DNA of 64,000 bases from Methylonatrum kenyense (GTDB taxonomy: Bacteria; Pseudomonadota; Gammaproteobacteria; Nitrococcales; Aquisalimonadaceae). The position numbers and the translations under genes were made by a program. Shown here in pieces: positions 45,755 through 54,222 of this stretch (positions within the stretch are counted from its first letter, which is position 1; each line of letters opens with the position of its first letter). A model generated the notes under the pieces. That model saw only the letters and a program-made list of their open reading frames with translations, did no database searches and was not told the DNA's origin. The stretch spans positions 336,102 through 400,101 of the forward strand of contig NZ_JALPKO010000003.1 of NCBI RefSeq assembly GCF_023195885.1, given 5' to 3'.

Positions 45755-47820
45755 GCGGTGTGGGATGTCTGGCGCACGCGGGAACGCGAACGCGCTTTTT
45801 CAACCAGATGGCGTCGGTGCATAGCGTCGACGGCTTCAACGTGAAGCTCCAGCTCGATGCGCCCGGGGCTTTCCCGATTCCTGAAGAGATTGCCCGATAC
45901 CAGAATCCGGAAGATCTCGAGGACGGCTTTGTGCGGATCAGCCATAGGCTCGCAAAGCGGTTCCTGCGGCGTGGTGCCATCGAGGTTGTTCCCACCGTCT
46001 ACGCGCCTGACCAGGACATCAAACTGACACCGACGGCTGGTGAGAAGCAGCGGCTCGACTTTTTCGAACAACTGCTGCAGACGCTGGATCGCTGCGACAG
46101 CCCCTGTTCGGTGAAGGCACGCAGGGAGACCATCGCTGCGGTAAGCGACCTCTTCGGCATCCCGGAGATGGATCGGAAATCCGTGACCTGGTTGTACAAC
46201 AACTACAAGAAATGGGTCGACGACTTCGGACGGGACACCCGGCGAATGCTCGGCGTCTCCGGCCGGCGGCAAGGCGCGAGCCCGATCAGTGATGAGATCC
46301 GGGAACTCATCGTCACGATCATGAACGACCACTATCTCGTTCCGGGGAAAGTGACCATTGCCGAGTGCTACCGCCGGTTTCAACAGCAGGTCAAAGACAA
46401 GGGCCTCGGTAAATATCGTTTGCCGAGCAAGTCGACGTTCTACGCAATGTTCCACGCCATCGATCCGTACGAACTTGCTCGATTCAGGAAAGGCCCCTGG
46501 GCGGCGCGGAACGAGTACGGGACAGTCGGGAAGCGTCACTTTGTCCCGCATGCGTTGGCGCGCGTTGAACTGGACGCCGTCGCGCTCGACGTTGGGATTC
46601 TTGATGAGGACGGCGAATATCTCGGGACGGTCCGGCTCTTCCTCCTGATTGACGTCTACACCCGTGCGATTCTCGGGTTCGACTACATCGTCGAGGAAAA
46701 GCCTCCCGAGCGGGCCGAGTCCGTGCTGGCCTGCCTGCAGCATGCCTTCCTGCCGAAGGATGCCAGCGTGCGGTATCCCTACCTCACGAATGACTGGGAG
46801 ATGCACGGGCGCCCGAGCAATCTGGTGCTGGACGCGGGGCCTGGCTGCAACAACGAGCACGTGCAGCAAGCGCTGCAGCATCTTGGGATTACGCGGGAGG
46901 TCACGCCGAGCCAAAACCCGAAGTGCAAGCCGTTCATCGAGAGCTTCAACAAGACGCTTCGGAGCCGTTTCGCGTACAAGCTCCCGGGTTATAGCGGATC
47001 GAGGAAGGAAAAGAACACCTACGTGAAGCCTGGAACCAGCAAGAAACTCGCAGTGCTCGAACGCCATGAGTTCGAAGAGATGCTGGTGCGGTTCATCGTC
47101 GACGACTATCACCAGACCGGACACGCCGGTCTCTCGGGACTCTCGCCGGCCGAAATGTGGCGGAACGCCGTGGCTTCGCATCCGGTGCTTGAGATGGACG
47201 AAAACGCCCGAGAATTTCTCAACGCGTTCGGCACCCGACGCATCCGGGACAAACTCGTTCGGAAGGCACGCGGCATTCGCCTGAACGGCGTCCAGTACAA
47301 CAGCGACGCGCTACAGCGACTCTATCGGCAGGAAGCCGGTCGGAGTGATCGCGAAGTCCGGCTCGACGTGCTCTACAACGAACGGGACATCTCGCGGATT
47401 TCAGTCGTCGGACCTGATCGCGAGAGGCTCTACGTCGTCGAGACGATCGATCACATTCCGCCGGGACGCACGCTCAGTGAGCACCAGCGACTTCAGGCCG
47501 CGTTGAAGCGGAACGCGACGCCAGAACCGGATCGATCGGCCTACTACGCAGCGCAAGCCGCGACGGTCCGTGAAGCGGAGCGCCGCAAAGCATCCCGAGC
47601 GCGGGAGCCTGTGGTCAACAATCGCCCTGCCGTGCCGATGGAACCTCTGTCGGTGGAAGATGCGTTGGAGTACGCAGGCGCGAGTCATTCGATCCGTCCT
47701 CCGCGTCGAACCAAAAAGCCGTCGTCTGCCGAGACGAAGCCTGCTGCTGCGCGTGCGCCGCGCAGGAAGAAAAAGAAACGGGCGCGCAGTACGCGCTTCA
47801 CGAGCGAGGAGACGTCCTGA
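45751..47820 (+). CDS. tnsB: TnsB-like DDE transposase
   Basis: A 689-residue Mu/Tn7-class transposase. The catalytic triad is Asp275, Asp361 and Glu397, with 35 residues between the last two, the canonical DD(35)E spacing. N-terminal DNA-binding domains (about 60-230) precede it and a basic C-terminal tail (RRKKKKRARSTRF) that in Tn7 contacts TnsC ends it. The ATG at 45751 overlaps the tnsA stop; an earlier in-frame start would lie deep inside tnsA. Confidence 0.93.
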   Translation: MSGVGCLAHAGTRTRFFNQMASVHSVDGFNVKLQLDAPGAFPIPEEIARYQNPEDLEDGFVRISHRLAKRFLRRGAIEVVPTVYAPDQDIKLTPTAGEKQRLDFFEQLLQTLDRCDSPCSVKARRETIAAVSDLFGIPEMDRKSVTWLYNNYKKWVDDFGRDTRRMLGVSGRRQGASPISDEIRELIVTIMNDHYLVPGKVTIAECYRRFQQQVKDKGLGKYRLPSKSTFYAMFHAIDPYELARFRKGPWAARNEYGTVGKRHFVPHALARVELDAVALDVGILDEDGEYLGTVRLFLLIDVYTRAILGFDYIVEEKPPERAESVLACLQHAFLPKDASVRYPYLTNDWEMHGRPSNLVLDAGPGCNNEHVQQALQHLGITREVTPSQNPKCKPFIESFNKTLRSRFAYKLPGYSGSRKEKNTYVKPGTSKKLAVLERHEFEEMLVRFIVDDYHQTGHAGLSGLSPAEMWRNAVASHPVLEMDENAREFLNAFGTRRIRDKLVRKARGIRLNGVQYNSDALQRLYRQEAGRSDREVRLDVLYNERDISRISVVGPDRERLYVVETIDHIPPGRTLSEHQRLQAALKRNATPEPDRSAYYAAQAATVREAERRKASRAREPVVNNRPAVPMEPLSVEDALEYAGASHSIRPPRRTKKPSSAETKPAAARAPRRKKKKRARSTRFTSEETS

Positions 47821-48860
47821 TGGCCAAGTCGTCCAGACCGATGGAAGAGTTTTTGGCCCAGTTCGACGGACGGGAGCGTAGTCCGCTCGACAATCCCCGG
47901 CTGAGGCGCGAAACCGACGCGTTCCTGAAGACCTTCATCAAGCACGATCGCCTGGAGGAAATCCTCGAGGCGATTCGGCGCTGCCATAACACTGTCGGCA
48001 CGAACCCGGAGAGTCTCATCCTCTATGGGGAATCCGGTGTCGGGAAGACTTTCCTCATTCGGTATTACGCGCGTCTCGACGCTGAGAAGCGTGCGCGGGA
48101 GCGCGCCGAGGCGGGGCTTGAAGCAGATCCGCGGGATCTCCCGATCGTCTTCTTCGAAATCCCGGCGCAGAGCGATCTCGGCGGCTTTCTGCGCAACATG
48201 CTGAAAGCGTTGGGGGCACCAATGGTCGGACCGAACACGCGATTGGCGGTCCTGCAGGAAGGCATCATCGATCTGTTGCGGGCGCGTCGTTGCGAACTGG
48301 TCATCGTCGACGAAATCCACGATGTGCTGAGCAAGCGGAACCGAAACGCGAAGCACCTTCAGAAAGTGATCAAACACATCATGAACGAGACGGGGGTTCC
48401 CTGGCTTGCCGTCGGCTTGCCCGAGTCCCTGGAACTCATTGAGCTCCAGAACGACGGGCAAATGCGCCGGCGCTTCGCCGCGTGTGCCCATCTCGAGGAA
48501 TTTGACGTCAGCGCGGGGGACGGCTTCGCCGAGTTCGAGGGGTTCGTCAGGCAGGTCGAGAAGAACCTGAAGGTTGCCGGGCTCAACACCATCCAACTCA
48601 CATCGAAGGAATTCCTGTACCGGCTGTTCGCCGCATCGCGAGGCCTGCCGGCGTTGATCGCGCGGCTGTGCACACGGGTCATTGAGGAGTTTGCGGGCAC
48701 GGATGAGAAGCGAATGTCCTACCCCCACTTCGCAATGGCGTACAGCTACGCGCTCGAGGAAGTGGAGGACATCGACGATGGCATGCCGCCATTCAACCCG
48801 TTCGATACGTCGATCAAGCTCCCGCAGATCCAGCGCTACATCGTTGGGCTCGCGCGATGA
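47820..48860 (+). CDS. tnsC: TnsC-like AAA+ ATPase
   Basis: A 346-residue AAA+ regulator. Walker A is GESGVGKT at 70-77 and Walker B ends Asp164-Glu165 (VIVDEIHDV). TnsC forms filaments on target DNA and connects the TniQ/TnsD targeting protein to TnsAB. ATGA-type overlaps on both sides link it to tnsB and tniQ. Confidence 0.92.
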   Translation: MAKSSRPMEEFLAQFDGRERSPLDNPRLRRETDAFLKTFIKHDRLEEILEAIRRCHNTVGTNPESLILYGESGVGKTFLIRYYARLDAEKRARERAEAGLEADPRDLPIVFFEIPAQSDLGGFLRNMLKALGAPMVGPNTRLAVLQEGIIDLLRARRCELVIVDEIHDVLSKRNRNAKHLQKVIKHIMNETGVPWLAVGLPESLELIELQNDGQMRRRFAACAHLEEFDVSAGDGFAEFEGFVRQVEKNLKVAGLNTIQLTSKEFLYRLFAASRGLPALIARLCTRVIEEFAGTDEKRMSYPHFAMAYSYALEEVEDIDDGMPPFNPFDTSIKLPQIQRYIVGLAR

Positions 48861-50521
48861 TGTCCCCTCCGACTCCCCTCCCGATCACCCTCGCCCCCAT
48901 CGACGGCGAGGGGCTGGGCGGCTTTGTGCTGCGCCTCGCGAGGCTCACTGTCCGTGGGACGCCCACGGCGTTTTTTCGGGACTTCTGTGACATGCCGGCG
49001 ACGCAGCCCTTTCGTCCCTGGGAGCGTCGAGCGATTACGACACTGGCGCCGAGGCTTGCCCCCTTTGCCGAGTGCTCGGCCGACGCTCTGGTTGACCGGT
49101 GGCAGGTGCTGCGAGAGACACACCATGCCGTGAATCCGCATCGAATCATCGAAAACGGTGAGCTGCCGCGTCCAAAGCTCTGCACGAGTTGCCTGACCGA
49201 GGAGTCCTTCCTCCCCTACTCCTGGCAACTCGCACACACCACGCATTGCGCGCGGCATGAGACGGTGTTGAAAACCGCCTGCCCGGCGTGCGGAGCCGCG
49301 TTTACCTGGCACTCACTGATTCTGAGTCAGTGTCCGAGGTGTGACGTCGCCTGGCGGGATCTGGATAAAGACCGCGATGACGAAGGCAACATTTGCGAGA
49401 GCGTTCTGGAACCGTCCCCGGATGATGTCGACAGGCTTTATCGGGCCTACCTGCACTGTGCCTCTCCTCACGCGCTCCTCCTCTGGGGAAGCGAACATTT
49501 CCCGGAAGAGGCAACAACGGTGACGCGCCGGATGTTGGCAGCGCAGGCCGTGGTATTCACCGATGCCGGGAATCAACACCTGCGCGAGCAAGCGAGCCGT
49601 GCCTTGCAGACGCATGTCCCGGCATGGGAAGGACTTCGTGAGGATGTGGACGGCAGAATCGTCGCGCTTCGATCGGATCGGACACTGGCGGTCGACCTCG
49701 CGCCGCTTGTCGGCCCCGATATTCCAGCGTCCAACAGGATTTTTCCGAAACGGATGCGGACCATATCTCTCCGCGCCGAGTCGCTGCCGTTTGTTGTTGA
49801 ATCCGGCCCATGCTCGAACCTTCTTGGCCTTCGCGGCGATGCGTCAGCGCAACTCGCAGATCTTGGTGTTTTTGAGCCACTGAACCCCTTGAGCCGGGCT
49901 GATCTACGGCTTTTCGACATGGAAGTCGTCTATCAAACGATGGCCGACTGGCACGCCCGCCAAACCGGCCCTCTGCCGGAGGATGCGATCGACCTGGATG
50001 AAGCCGCGCGTCTCGGACGGCTGTGGCGCCTCTCCAGGTGCGACATCATCAAGGCCGCCCATGACGGACTCGTCCGGCACCACCTCGGCGACTCACTCGA
50101 TTTCACGCCCGAGGTGTTCTGCGTGTCTCGGAGTGATGTGATTGCGCATGGACAAGAGGCATTCGAGGCCAACCCAGAGGAAACCCTCCTCCGGGTGAAC
50201 ATCCTCAGGATGCTCGATATCTCGGAGCGCATTCTCGCCGCCCTTTGTCGCGAAGGGTTGCTTCAAAGCGCTCGTCGAGCAGCGCCCGGCGAGGTCGTGA
50301 CGCATGGGGCAATTACAACGCTGCTCCAGCACGTCAGGTTTGCGAAGCGCGAGGCCGCATTGAATGGGACATCCGTTGAAGAGGCTTGGGATCGAATACT
50401 CGCCGATGGCGCGAAGCCACTGGATTTGCCCAGAAACAAAGGTGGCGGGGAGAGGCGTGTCGCAGTTTCCAGTGACTGGTTTGACCAGCCGAAGCGGAGC
50501 TGGCGAGATCTGGCGGCGTAA
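48857..50521 (+). CDS. TniQ/TnsD-family target-selection protein
   Basis: A 554-residue protein with an N-terminal TniQ domain. Its opening segment (APIDGEGLGGFVLRLARL) and zinc-binding cysteines/histidines (CTSCLTEESFLPYSW, HTTHCARHETVLKTACPACG, SQCPRCDVAW) are typical. The length fits TnsD-like proteins that bind a specific attachment site rather than short TniQ of CRISPR-guided elements. No cas gene is seen near. The site it recognises is not apparent. Confidence 0.88.
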   Translation: MMSPPTPLPITLAPIDGEGLGGFVLRLARLTVRGTPTAFFRDFCDMPATQPFRPWERRAITTLAPRLAPFAECSADALVDRWQVLRETHHAVNPHRIIENGELPRPKLCTSCLTEESFLPYSWQLAHTTHCARHETVLKTACPACGAAFTWHSLILSQCPRCDVAWRDLDKDRDDEGNICESVLEPSPDDVDRLYRAYLHCASPHALLLWGSEHFPEEATTVTRRMLAAQAVVFTDAGNQHLREQASRALQTHVPAWEGLREDVDGRIVALRSDRTLAVDLAPLVGPDIPASNRIFPKRMRTISLRAESLPFVVESGPCSNLLGLRGDASAQLADLGVFEPLNPLSRADLRLFDMEVVYQTMADWHARQTGPLPEDAIDLDEAARLGRLWRLSRCDIIKAAHDGLVRHHLGDSLDFTPEVFCVSRSDVIAHGQEAFEANPEETLLRVNILRMLDISERILAALCREGLLQSARRAAPGEVVTHGAITTLLQHVRFAKREAALNGTSVEEAWDRILADGAKPLDLPRNKGGGERRVAVSSDWFDQPKRSWRDLAA

Positions 50522-50608
50522 TCAGCCAAAGCCACGAACGCCGACGTCTCGTCACCGGTTGTTCCATTGCGTCCGCCAATCACCCGCAAAAACGCGAGGC
50601 ACCTGACA

Positions 50609-51064
50609 ATGGCAAGAAGTACGGGACGAGACCCGCTCGACGGGCGGCCGACGATCTTCGTTGAGGACGGCGACACCACAGACGATCTGCGCGCCGCAGC
50701 GGAGGCCGCCGGGATCTGGAAGGTCTCCTCGGTCGAGGACGAGCCATCCATTCGCGCGACACATTGGAAAATCTACGGCGTCCGCGGCGTTGAGACCGCG
50801 ATGCTTCTCGCTTGTTACAACCCGGCTGGGCGTGAAGGTCGTGTGTCGACGCGCATCACCGAGATCGACGAGGGACAAATGCGCATCCGGACCAAGAGCG
50901 GACGGGTCTATGAGCTTCACGGGCCGCCGGCCGTGCAGCCGCACCCGGATACCGCTTGGGTGCTGGAGGTGTATTTCCGACGACTCGGGATTGATCGAGA
51001 CAGGATGATTGATGTGACACCCCGGCTCTTTCCGGATCTCTACAGCCCATCCGAGAAGATGTGA
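50609..51064 (+). CDS. Hypothetical protein, probable transposon cargo
   Basis: A 151-residue soluble protein (MARSTGRDPLDGRPTI). A mid-section reads THWKIYGVRGVETAMLLACYN and a C-terminal strand pair GRVYELHGPPAVQP, suggesting a small beta-rich fold. No family is recognised. It lies 87 bases after tniQ and 59 before the phosphoesterase, read in the same direction. Confidence 0.65.
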   Translation: MARSTGRDPLDGRPTIFVEDGDTTDDLRAAAEAAGIWKVSSVEDEPSIRATHWKIYGVRGVETAMLLACYNPAGREGRVSTRITEIDEGQMRIRTKSGRVYELHGPPAVQPHPDTAWVLEVYFRRLGIDRDRMIDVTPRLFPDLYSPSEKM

Positions 51065-51123
51065 TCCGTGAACGGATTACGGGTTAGTCATGCCCATCCT
51101 CTCCAGCCGTTTGGAGGTGCTCC

Positions 51124-51903
51124 GTGCGGATCCGGTTCATGAGCGATCTGCATCTCGAATTCCAAGGCCGAGGCACGTTTGAAGTGCCTGCCTTGCCCGG
51201 GGACACGGACAGCGTGCTCGTACTCGCTGGGGATATCGATGTCGATACGCTCGCGACCGACCTTGCGCGCCGTACGGCTGACAGGTTTCGGGCGATCATC
51301 CAGATTGCCGGCAATCACGAATACTACAAAGGCGGCTCGCCGCAGCGGCTCCCCGCGAAACTTCGGGCTTCGTTCGACGGATACGAGAACCTGCATTTCC
51401 TGGACGATTCGGTAGTCGATGTCGACGATGTGCGGTTTATTGGCGGGACCCTCTGGTCCGATTTCAACAAGGGCGACGAAATCGCGATGCAGGAAGCCCA
51501 ACTGACAATGCGGGATTTCCGTCGGATTCGCGTCGGGACGCCTCGCTCGCCTTACCGACGGAAATTCACGCCCCGCGACGCGATCGCACTGCATACCCGA
51601 ACCAGGCGCTTTATCGTTACTGAGATCGAGAACGCCCATGCGCTGGGCTTAACGCCGGTGGTCGTCACTCATCATGCGCCCATACTTCCGGAGGGCCAGG
51701 ACGGTTCGCTGATTTCGTTCGCATACGGCTCTGACCTGACGTCCGAAATGACAACCACGAAGCCGGCGCTGTGGATCCATGGACACGTGCATGAATCGAT
51801 GGACTGCCAAATCGGTAATACCCGATTGGTTTGTAATCCGCGTGGCTACGTCCCTGAAGAGCCGAACGAGGTCTTCGATCCACTTGCTGTTGTGGACATC
51901 TGA
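51124..51903 (+). CDS. Calcineurin-like metallophosphoesterase
   Basis: A 259-residue metallophosphoesterase with all metal-binding blocks: SDLHLEF (Asp8, His10), LAGDIDVD, AGNHEYYKG, VTHHAP and HGHVHES. It starts at GTG 51124. The family cleaves phosphomono- or diesters, including nucleotides and nucleic acids. As a cargo gene beside tnsABC-tniQ it could be a defence or metabolic accessory enzyme; substrate unknown. The 210 bases following it contain no gene I can support. Confidence 0.88.
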   Translation: MRIRFMSDLHLEFQGRGTFEVPALPGDTDSVLVLAGDIDVDTLATDLARRTADRFRAIIQIAGNHEYYKGGSPQRLPAKLRASFDGYENLHFLDDSVVDVDDVRFIGGTLWSDFNKGDEIAMQEAQLTMRDFRRIRVGTPRSPYRRKFTPRDAIALHTRTRRFIVTEIENAHALGLTPVVVTHHAPILPEGQDGSLISFAYGSDLTSEMTTTKPALWIHGHVHESMDCQIGNTRLVCNPRGYVPEEPNEVFDPLAVVDI

Positions 51904-52113
51904 TTAGGCCGGCTGTCTCGGCCGATCGGTGATCGACGAATGGAGGCATTCCAGGCGCTGCCTGCGGGACGAGTTGTTCACCTAGCCAGGACCGGCATCT
52001 TCAAACGCCCTCCCACGGCCAGGAATCATGGATTGGGAAAGCGCTACGATCACCGAGCCGTTCCGCAGGGTGATGTCCACCGGCGGAGCCCCGCGATGCA
52101 GACGGAGGGGGTG

Positions 52114-52362
52114 ATGAAAACGTTCTCAGCCAGTGAAGCGAAACAACGGTTTGGTGCGTTGATCGAGGCTGCCAACAGAGAGCCAGTGAAGATCCAAAGG
52201 CATCAGCGCGATGTCGCCGTTGTGCTCTCGATGGACGAGTACGAACGCTTGATACGGTTTAACGTCAACGAGTTTCAGCGATTCTGCGATCAGATCGGAA
52301 CGTCGGCAAGGCGCGCGGGTGTCTCAGAGGAAGAGCTCAACAAGCTGTTGAACGATAGCTGA
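52114..52362 (+). CDS. Phd/YefM-type antitoxin-like protein
   Basis: An 82-residue protein with the Phd/YefM pattern: KTFSASEAKQRFGALIEAAN, KIQRHQRDVAVVLSMDEYERL. The ATG at 52114 follows GGAGGGGG. Such proteins bind their own promoter and neutralise a toxin. No toxin gene is adjacent; the following small gene is not a known toxin. Confidence 0.8.
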   Translation: MKTFSASEAKQRFGALIEAANREPVKIQRHQRDVAVVLSMDEYERLIRFNVNEFQRFCDQIGTSARRAGVSEEELNKLLNDS

Positions 52363-52376
52363 GGAGCAGGAACGAT

Positions 52377-52580
52377 ATGGTGACGAGGGAGGAGCAGGAA
52401 AAAGTCGTTCTGGCCAGGATTCAGAACTGGGCAGGATCCCGGGAGGCCGCCGAGGACTGGCTCGTGAATTTTCGAATTACCTCTCTTGGCGGTCTGACTG
52501 CTCAGCAGCTGCTCGCAAGTGGGCGAGCGGAGGAACTGCAGCATTTCTTGGATCATATCGAGCTGGGCGGTTTTGCCTGA
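52377..52580 (+). CDS. Small protein resembling MbcA/ParS-type antitoxin C-terminus
   Basis: A 67-residue protein, 14 bases after the Phd-like gene with a GAGGAGCAGG site. The ending SLGGLTAQQLLASGRAEELQHF resembles the DUF2384 antitoxin/toxin-binding region (alanine/leucine-rich helix after L-G-G-x-T/P). The likeness is short and the assignment weak. A translational partner of the upstream Phd gene is likely. Confidence 0.55.
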   Translation: MVTREEQEKVVLARIQNWAGSREAAEDWLVNFRITSLGGLTAQQLLASGRAEELQHFLDHIELGGFA

Positions 52581-52587
52581 CGGGAGG

Positions 52588-52613
52588 TGTGTCCCCGGCA
52601 CCGGGGAAAGTCC
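52588..52613. repeat. Isolated copy of the TGTCC...AGTCCA repeat
   Basis: TGTGTCCCCGGCACCGGGG and the following AAAGTCCA resemble the unit repeated at 53079-53201 (13 of 14 matching over CCGGGG-AAGTCCA). It contains a CCCCGG-CA-CCGGGG hairpin. Confidence 0.5.
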
Positions 52614-52733
52614 AGCTTTTGGGTGTATCGCAAGACGGTAGAGCTTTGAGCGCGCCAACATTCTCAATGACTACTTGCCCTGGTCATTCACTTGAATGAG
52701 CTTGGTGACTACGCAGCCTGACTAGGGGGTGCC

Positions 52734-52970
52734 ATGCACAGTGAAGAAGTCTCGAAATCACAATTCAAGGCACGAGCGTTGGAATATTTCCGCGAAATAG
52801 AGGCTACAGATCAGGCGATCATTGTGACTGACAATGGGCGCCCTGCTATCGAGGTGCGCCGGTACAAGGCCGATAAGCGCTCTCCGCTTGAGCGCCTCCG
52901 CGGCAGCGTCATAGAGCTAACTGATCCCTTCGAGCCAGTGGGCGAGGACGACTGGGCGGCGCGGAGTTGA
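52734..52970 (+). CDS. Phd-type antitoxin-like protein
   Basis: A 78-residue protein (VSKSQFKARALEYFREIE, AIIVTDNGRPAIEVRRYK) of the Phd/YefM group that partners PIN toxins. Its stop overlaps a TTG that starts a 22-codon frame opening LIVMETK, a likely remnant of a VapC-type toxin. The antitoxin is therefore probably orphaned. Confidence 0.8.
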   Translation: MHSEEVSKSQFKARALEYFREIEATDQAIIVTDNGRPAIEVRRYKADKRSPLERLRGSVIELTDPFEPVGEDDWAARS

Positions 52971-53035
52971 TCGTCATGGAGACCAAGCTCATCTGTGGCG
53001 GGTCAACGGTCAATAAGCCGCTGAGAGATGACTGA
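52967..53035 (+). pseudogene. Possible truncated PIN-toxin remnant
   Basis: A TTG overlapping the antitoxin stop (TTGA) begins LIVMETKLICGGSTVN and stops after 22 codons. VapC toxins partnered with this antitoxin type commonly start LIVLDTH at the same overlap. The likeness covers only about seven residues, so this is tentative. Confidence 0.35.
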
Positions 53036-53078
53036 TAACCCCCCTAAGTAGCGAGCATTGTGGATTACCTATTATGCG

Positions 53079-53201
53079 TGGCGCACTACGCAGCAGCGTC
53101 CACTGCACCGGGGGAAGTCCAAATCATAGCGGCGGAGTGTCCACTGCACCGGGGGAAGTCCACGCACTACGCAGGAGTGTCCAGCGCACTGGGGGAAGTC
53201 C
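53079..53201. repeat. Three 40-bp tandem repeats
   Basis: Units at 53081-53120, 53121-53161 and 53162-53201. Each ends with a 24-bp core (TGTCCACTGCACCGGGGG then AAGTCC) and the first and third share GCACTACGCAG before it. The last unit joins the dodA relic. Multi-copy ends of this kind occur in IS21-like elements and Tn7-like transposons, but ownership is not established. Confidence 0.7.
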
Positions 53202-53293
53202 ACCGAATACATATGCGGATTGCACACTGCCCAGGGCGCGATCCCGAAACGCCTTGTAGCCGATGTCCTGGCCGGCAAGTCTTGTCTCGTCAT
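53199..53293 (-). pseudogene. Relic of the DODA-type dioxygenase gene (block B)
   Basis: On the minus strand ATGACGAGACAAGACTTGCC matches the start of the intact gene at 20926, then jumps to sequence matching its last 75 or so bases (CAGGAC...TTCGGTGGA), so about 700 bases are missing. Its upstream region, still matching the intact copy to about 53380, then joins sequence matching the far end of the LysR gene: LysR is deleted too. The relic breaks off exactly where the tandem repeats start. Confidence 0.8.
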
Positions 53294-53495
53294 AGCGGGA
53301 AGCTCCGGGTGCGGTCCAACTATCGACATCGTGGTGGTTTGTCGTGCCCACCAATCCTCAAGATGGAGACGTTTCCTTTCCGCTGCAAAATCAGGATTCG
53401 ACATCGGATATCACGCGTCTCGGCACTGCCCGATCTGGCCCCGTGCCGTCTTCCCAACGTTTGTCCACCATCAGAAAGAGATTTCCCGAATCGTT

Positions 53496-53518
53496 AACAA
53501 ATAAATGTTATACTTGTT
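53496..53518 (+). promoter_or_regulatory. NsrR-type site and -10 before hemerythrin gene, copy 2
   Basis: AACAAATAAAT-G-TTATACTTGTT matches its own complement at 8 of 11 arm positions and covers a TATACT -10 (53509-53514), 54 bases before the ATG. Confidence 0.65.
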
Positions 53519-53571
53519 CGAGTGCTGATTGCCGGCAGGTCAGACCGGTTCGCTCTGACGAGGGAAATCAA

Positions 53572-54144
53572 ATGCTTGAAGAACTCCGTCGTGATCACAG
53601 GAAGCTGCGAACGCTATTATCAGCACTTGAGACTCAGCTTGTTGCTGCGCAACGCGTCGGGCATGCCGATTACCCGCTGATGGAACGCGTGCTGAATTAC
53701 CTGACAACGTTTCCGGATGCCTATCACCACAGGGTCGAGGCCATGTTGTTTGACCGCCTACGGATCCGCATGCCTGCAGCCGAACCCGCAGTACGCGCGC
53801 TTGCCCAGGAGTTCACCGAACTGCATCACGATGGCAGGCGACTTGCCGCTTTGCTGGACGGCATCATCAACGGGCAGATGCATAGGCGCTTCACCCTGAT
53901 CGAGGCCGGCACCAGCTACATTTCCCGTTTTCGGCTGCAAATGGACCTGGAGGAGCTTCACATCTTCCGACACCTGGAAAAGTCATTGACAAGTGTCGAT
54001 TGGCAGAGTCTCCGTTGCTCCTATGAACGTATGACGGACAGCAGCGCACTCGGCCGCGCGAAAGACGCGTACGCGGATCTTGATCGCATGATCTGGCGAA
54101 ACACCCATCAGGGGGATCGAGCAACCGGGATCGCGGATGTATAA
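53572..54144 (+). CDS. Hemerythrin-like HHE domain protein, copy 2
   Basis: A 190-residue paralogue of the protein at 19122-19694; nearly all differences are conservative except the last 20 residues (here RNTHQGDRATGIADV). The same His/Glu-bearing helices are kept (RRDHRKLRTLL, YHHRVEAMLFDRL, EELHIFRHLEKSL). The ATG at 53572 matches copy 1. It is followed by nsrR2, as in block A. Confidence 0.85.
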   Translation: MLEELRRDHRKLRTLLSALETQLVAAQRVGHADYPLMERVLNYLTTFPDAYHHRVEAMLFDRLRIRMPAAEPAVRALAQEFTELHHDGRRLAALLDGIINGQMHRRFTLIEAGTSYISRFRLQMDLEELHIFRHLEKSLTSVDWQSLRCSYERMTDSSALGRAKDAYADLDRMIWRNTHQGDRATGIADV

Positions 54145-54222
54145 ATCATTGAATTTACGTTATCGGATTCCGTCCGGCTGTGGCAAAATTTTCGGCTTCC
54201 TCACAACCGGTCCCTTCCTCCC

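Noticed and set aside
45688..47181. 497-codon minus-strand frame within tnsB
   Set aside because: Antisense to the intact DDE transposase and without domain-like sequence.
45125..50521. CRISPR-associated transposon
   Set aside because: No cas gene or convincing array in the window, and the TniQ protein has TnsD-like length.
53079..53201. CRISPR array
   Set aside because: Only three units, the 16-17 base intervening parts are too short and two of them are nearly the same, and no cas gene is present.
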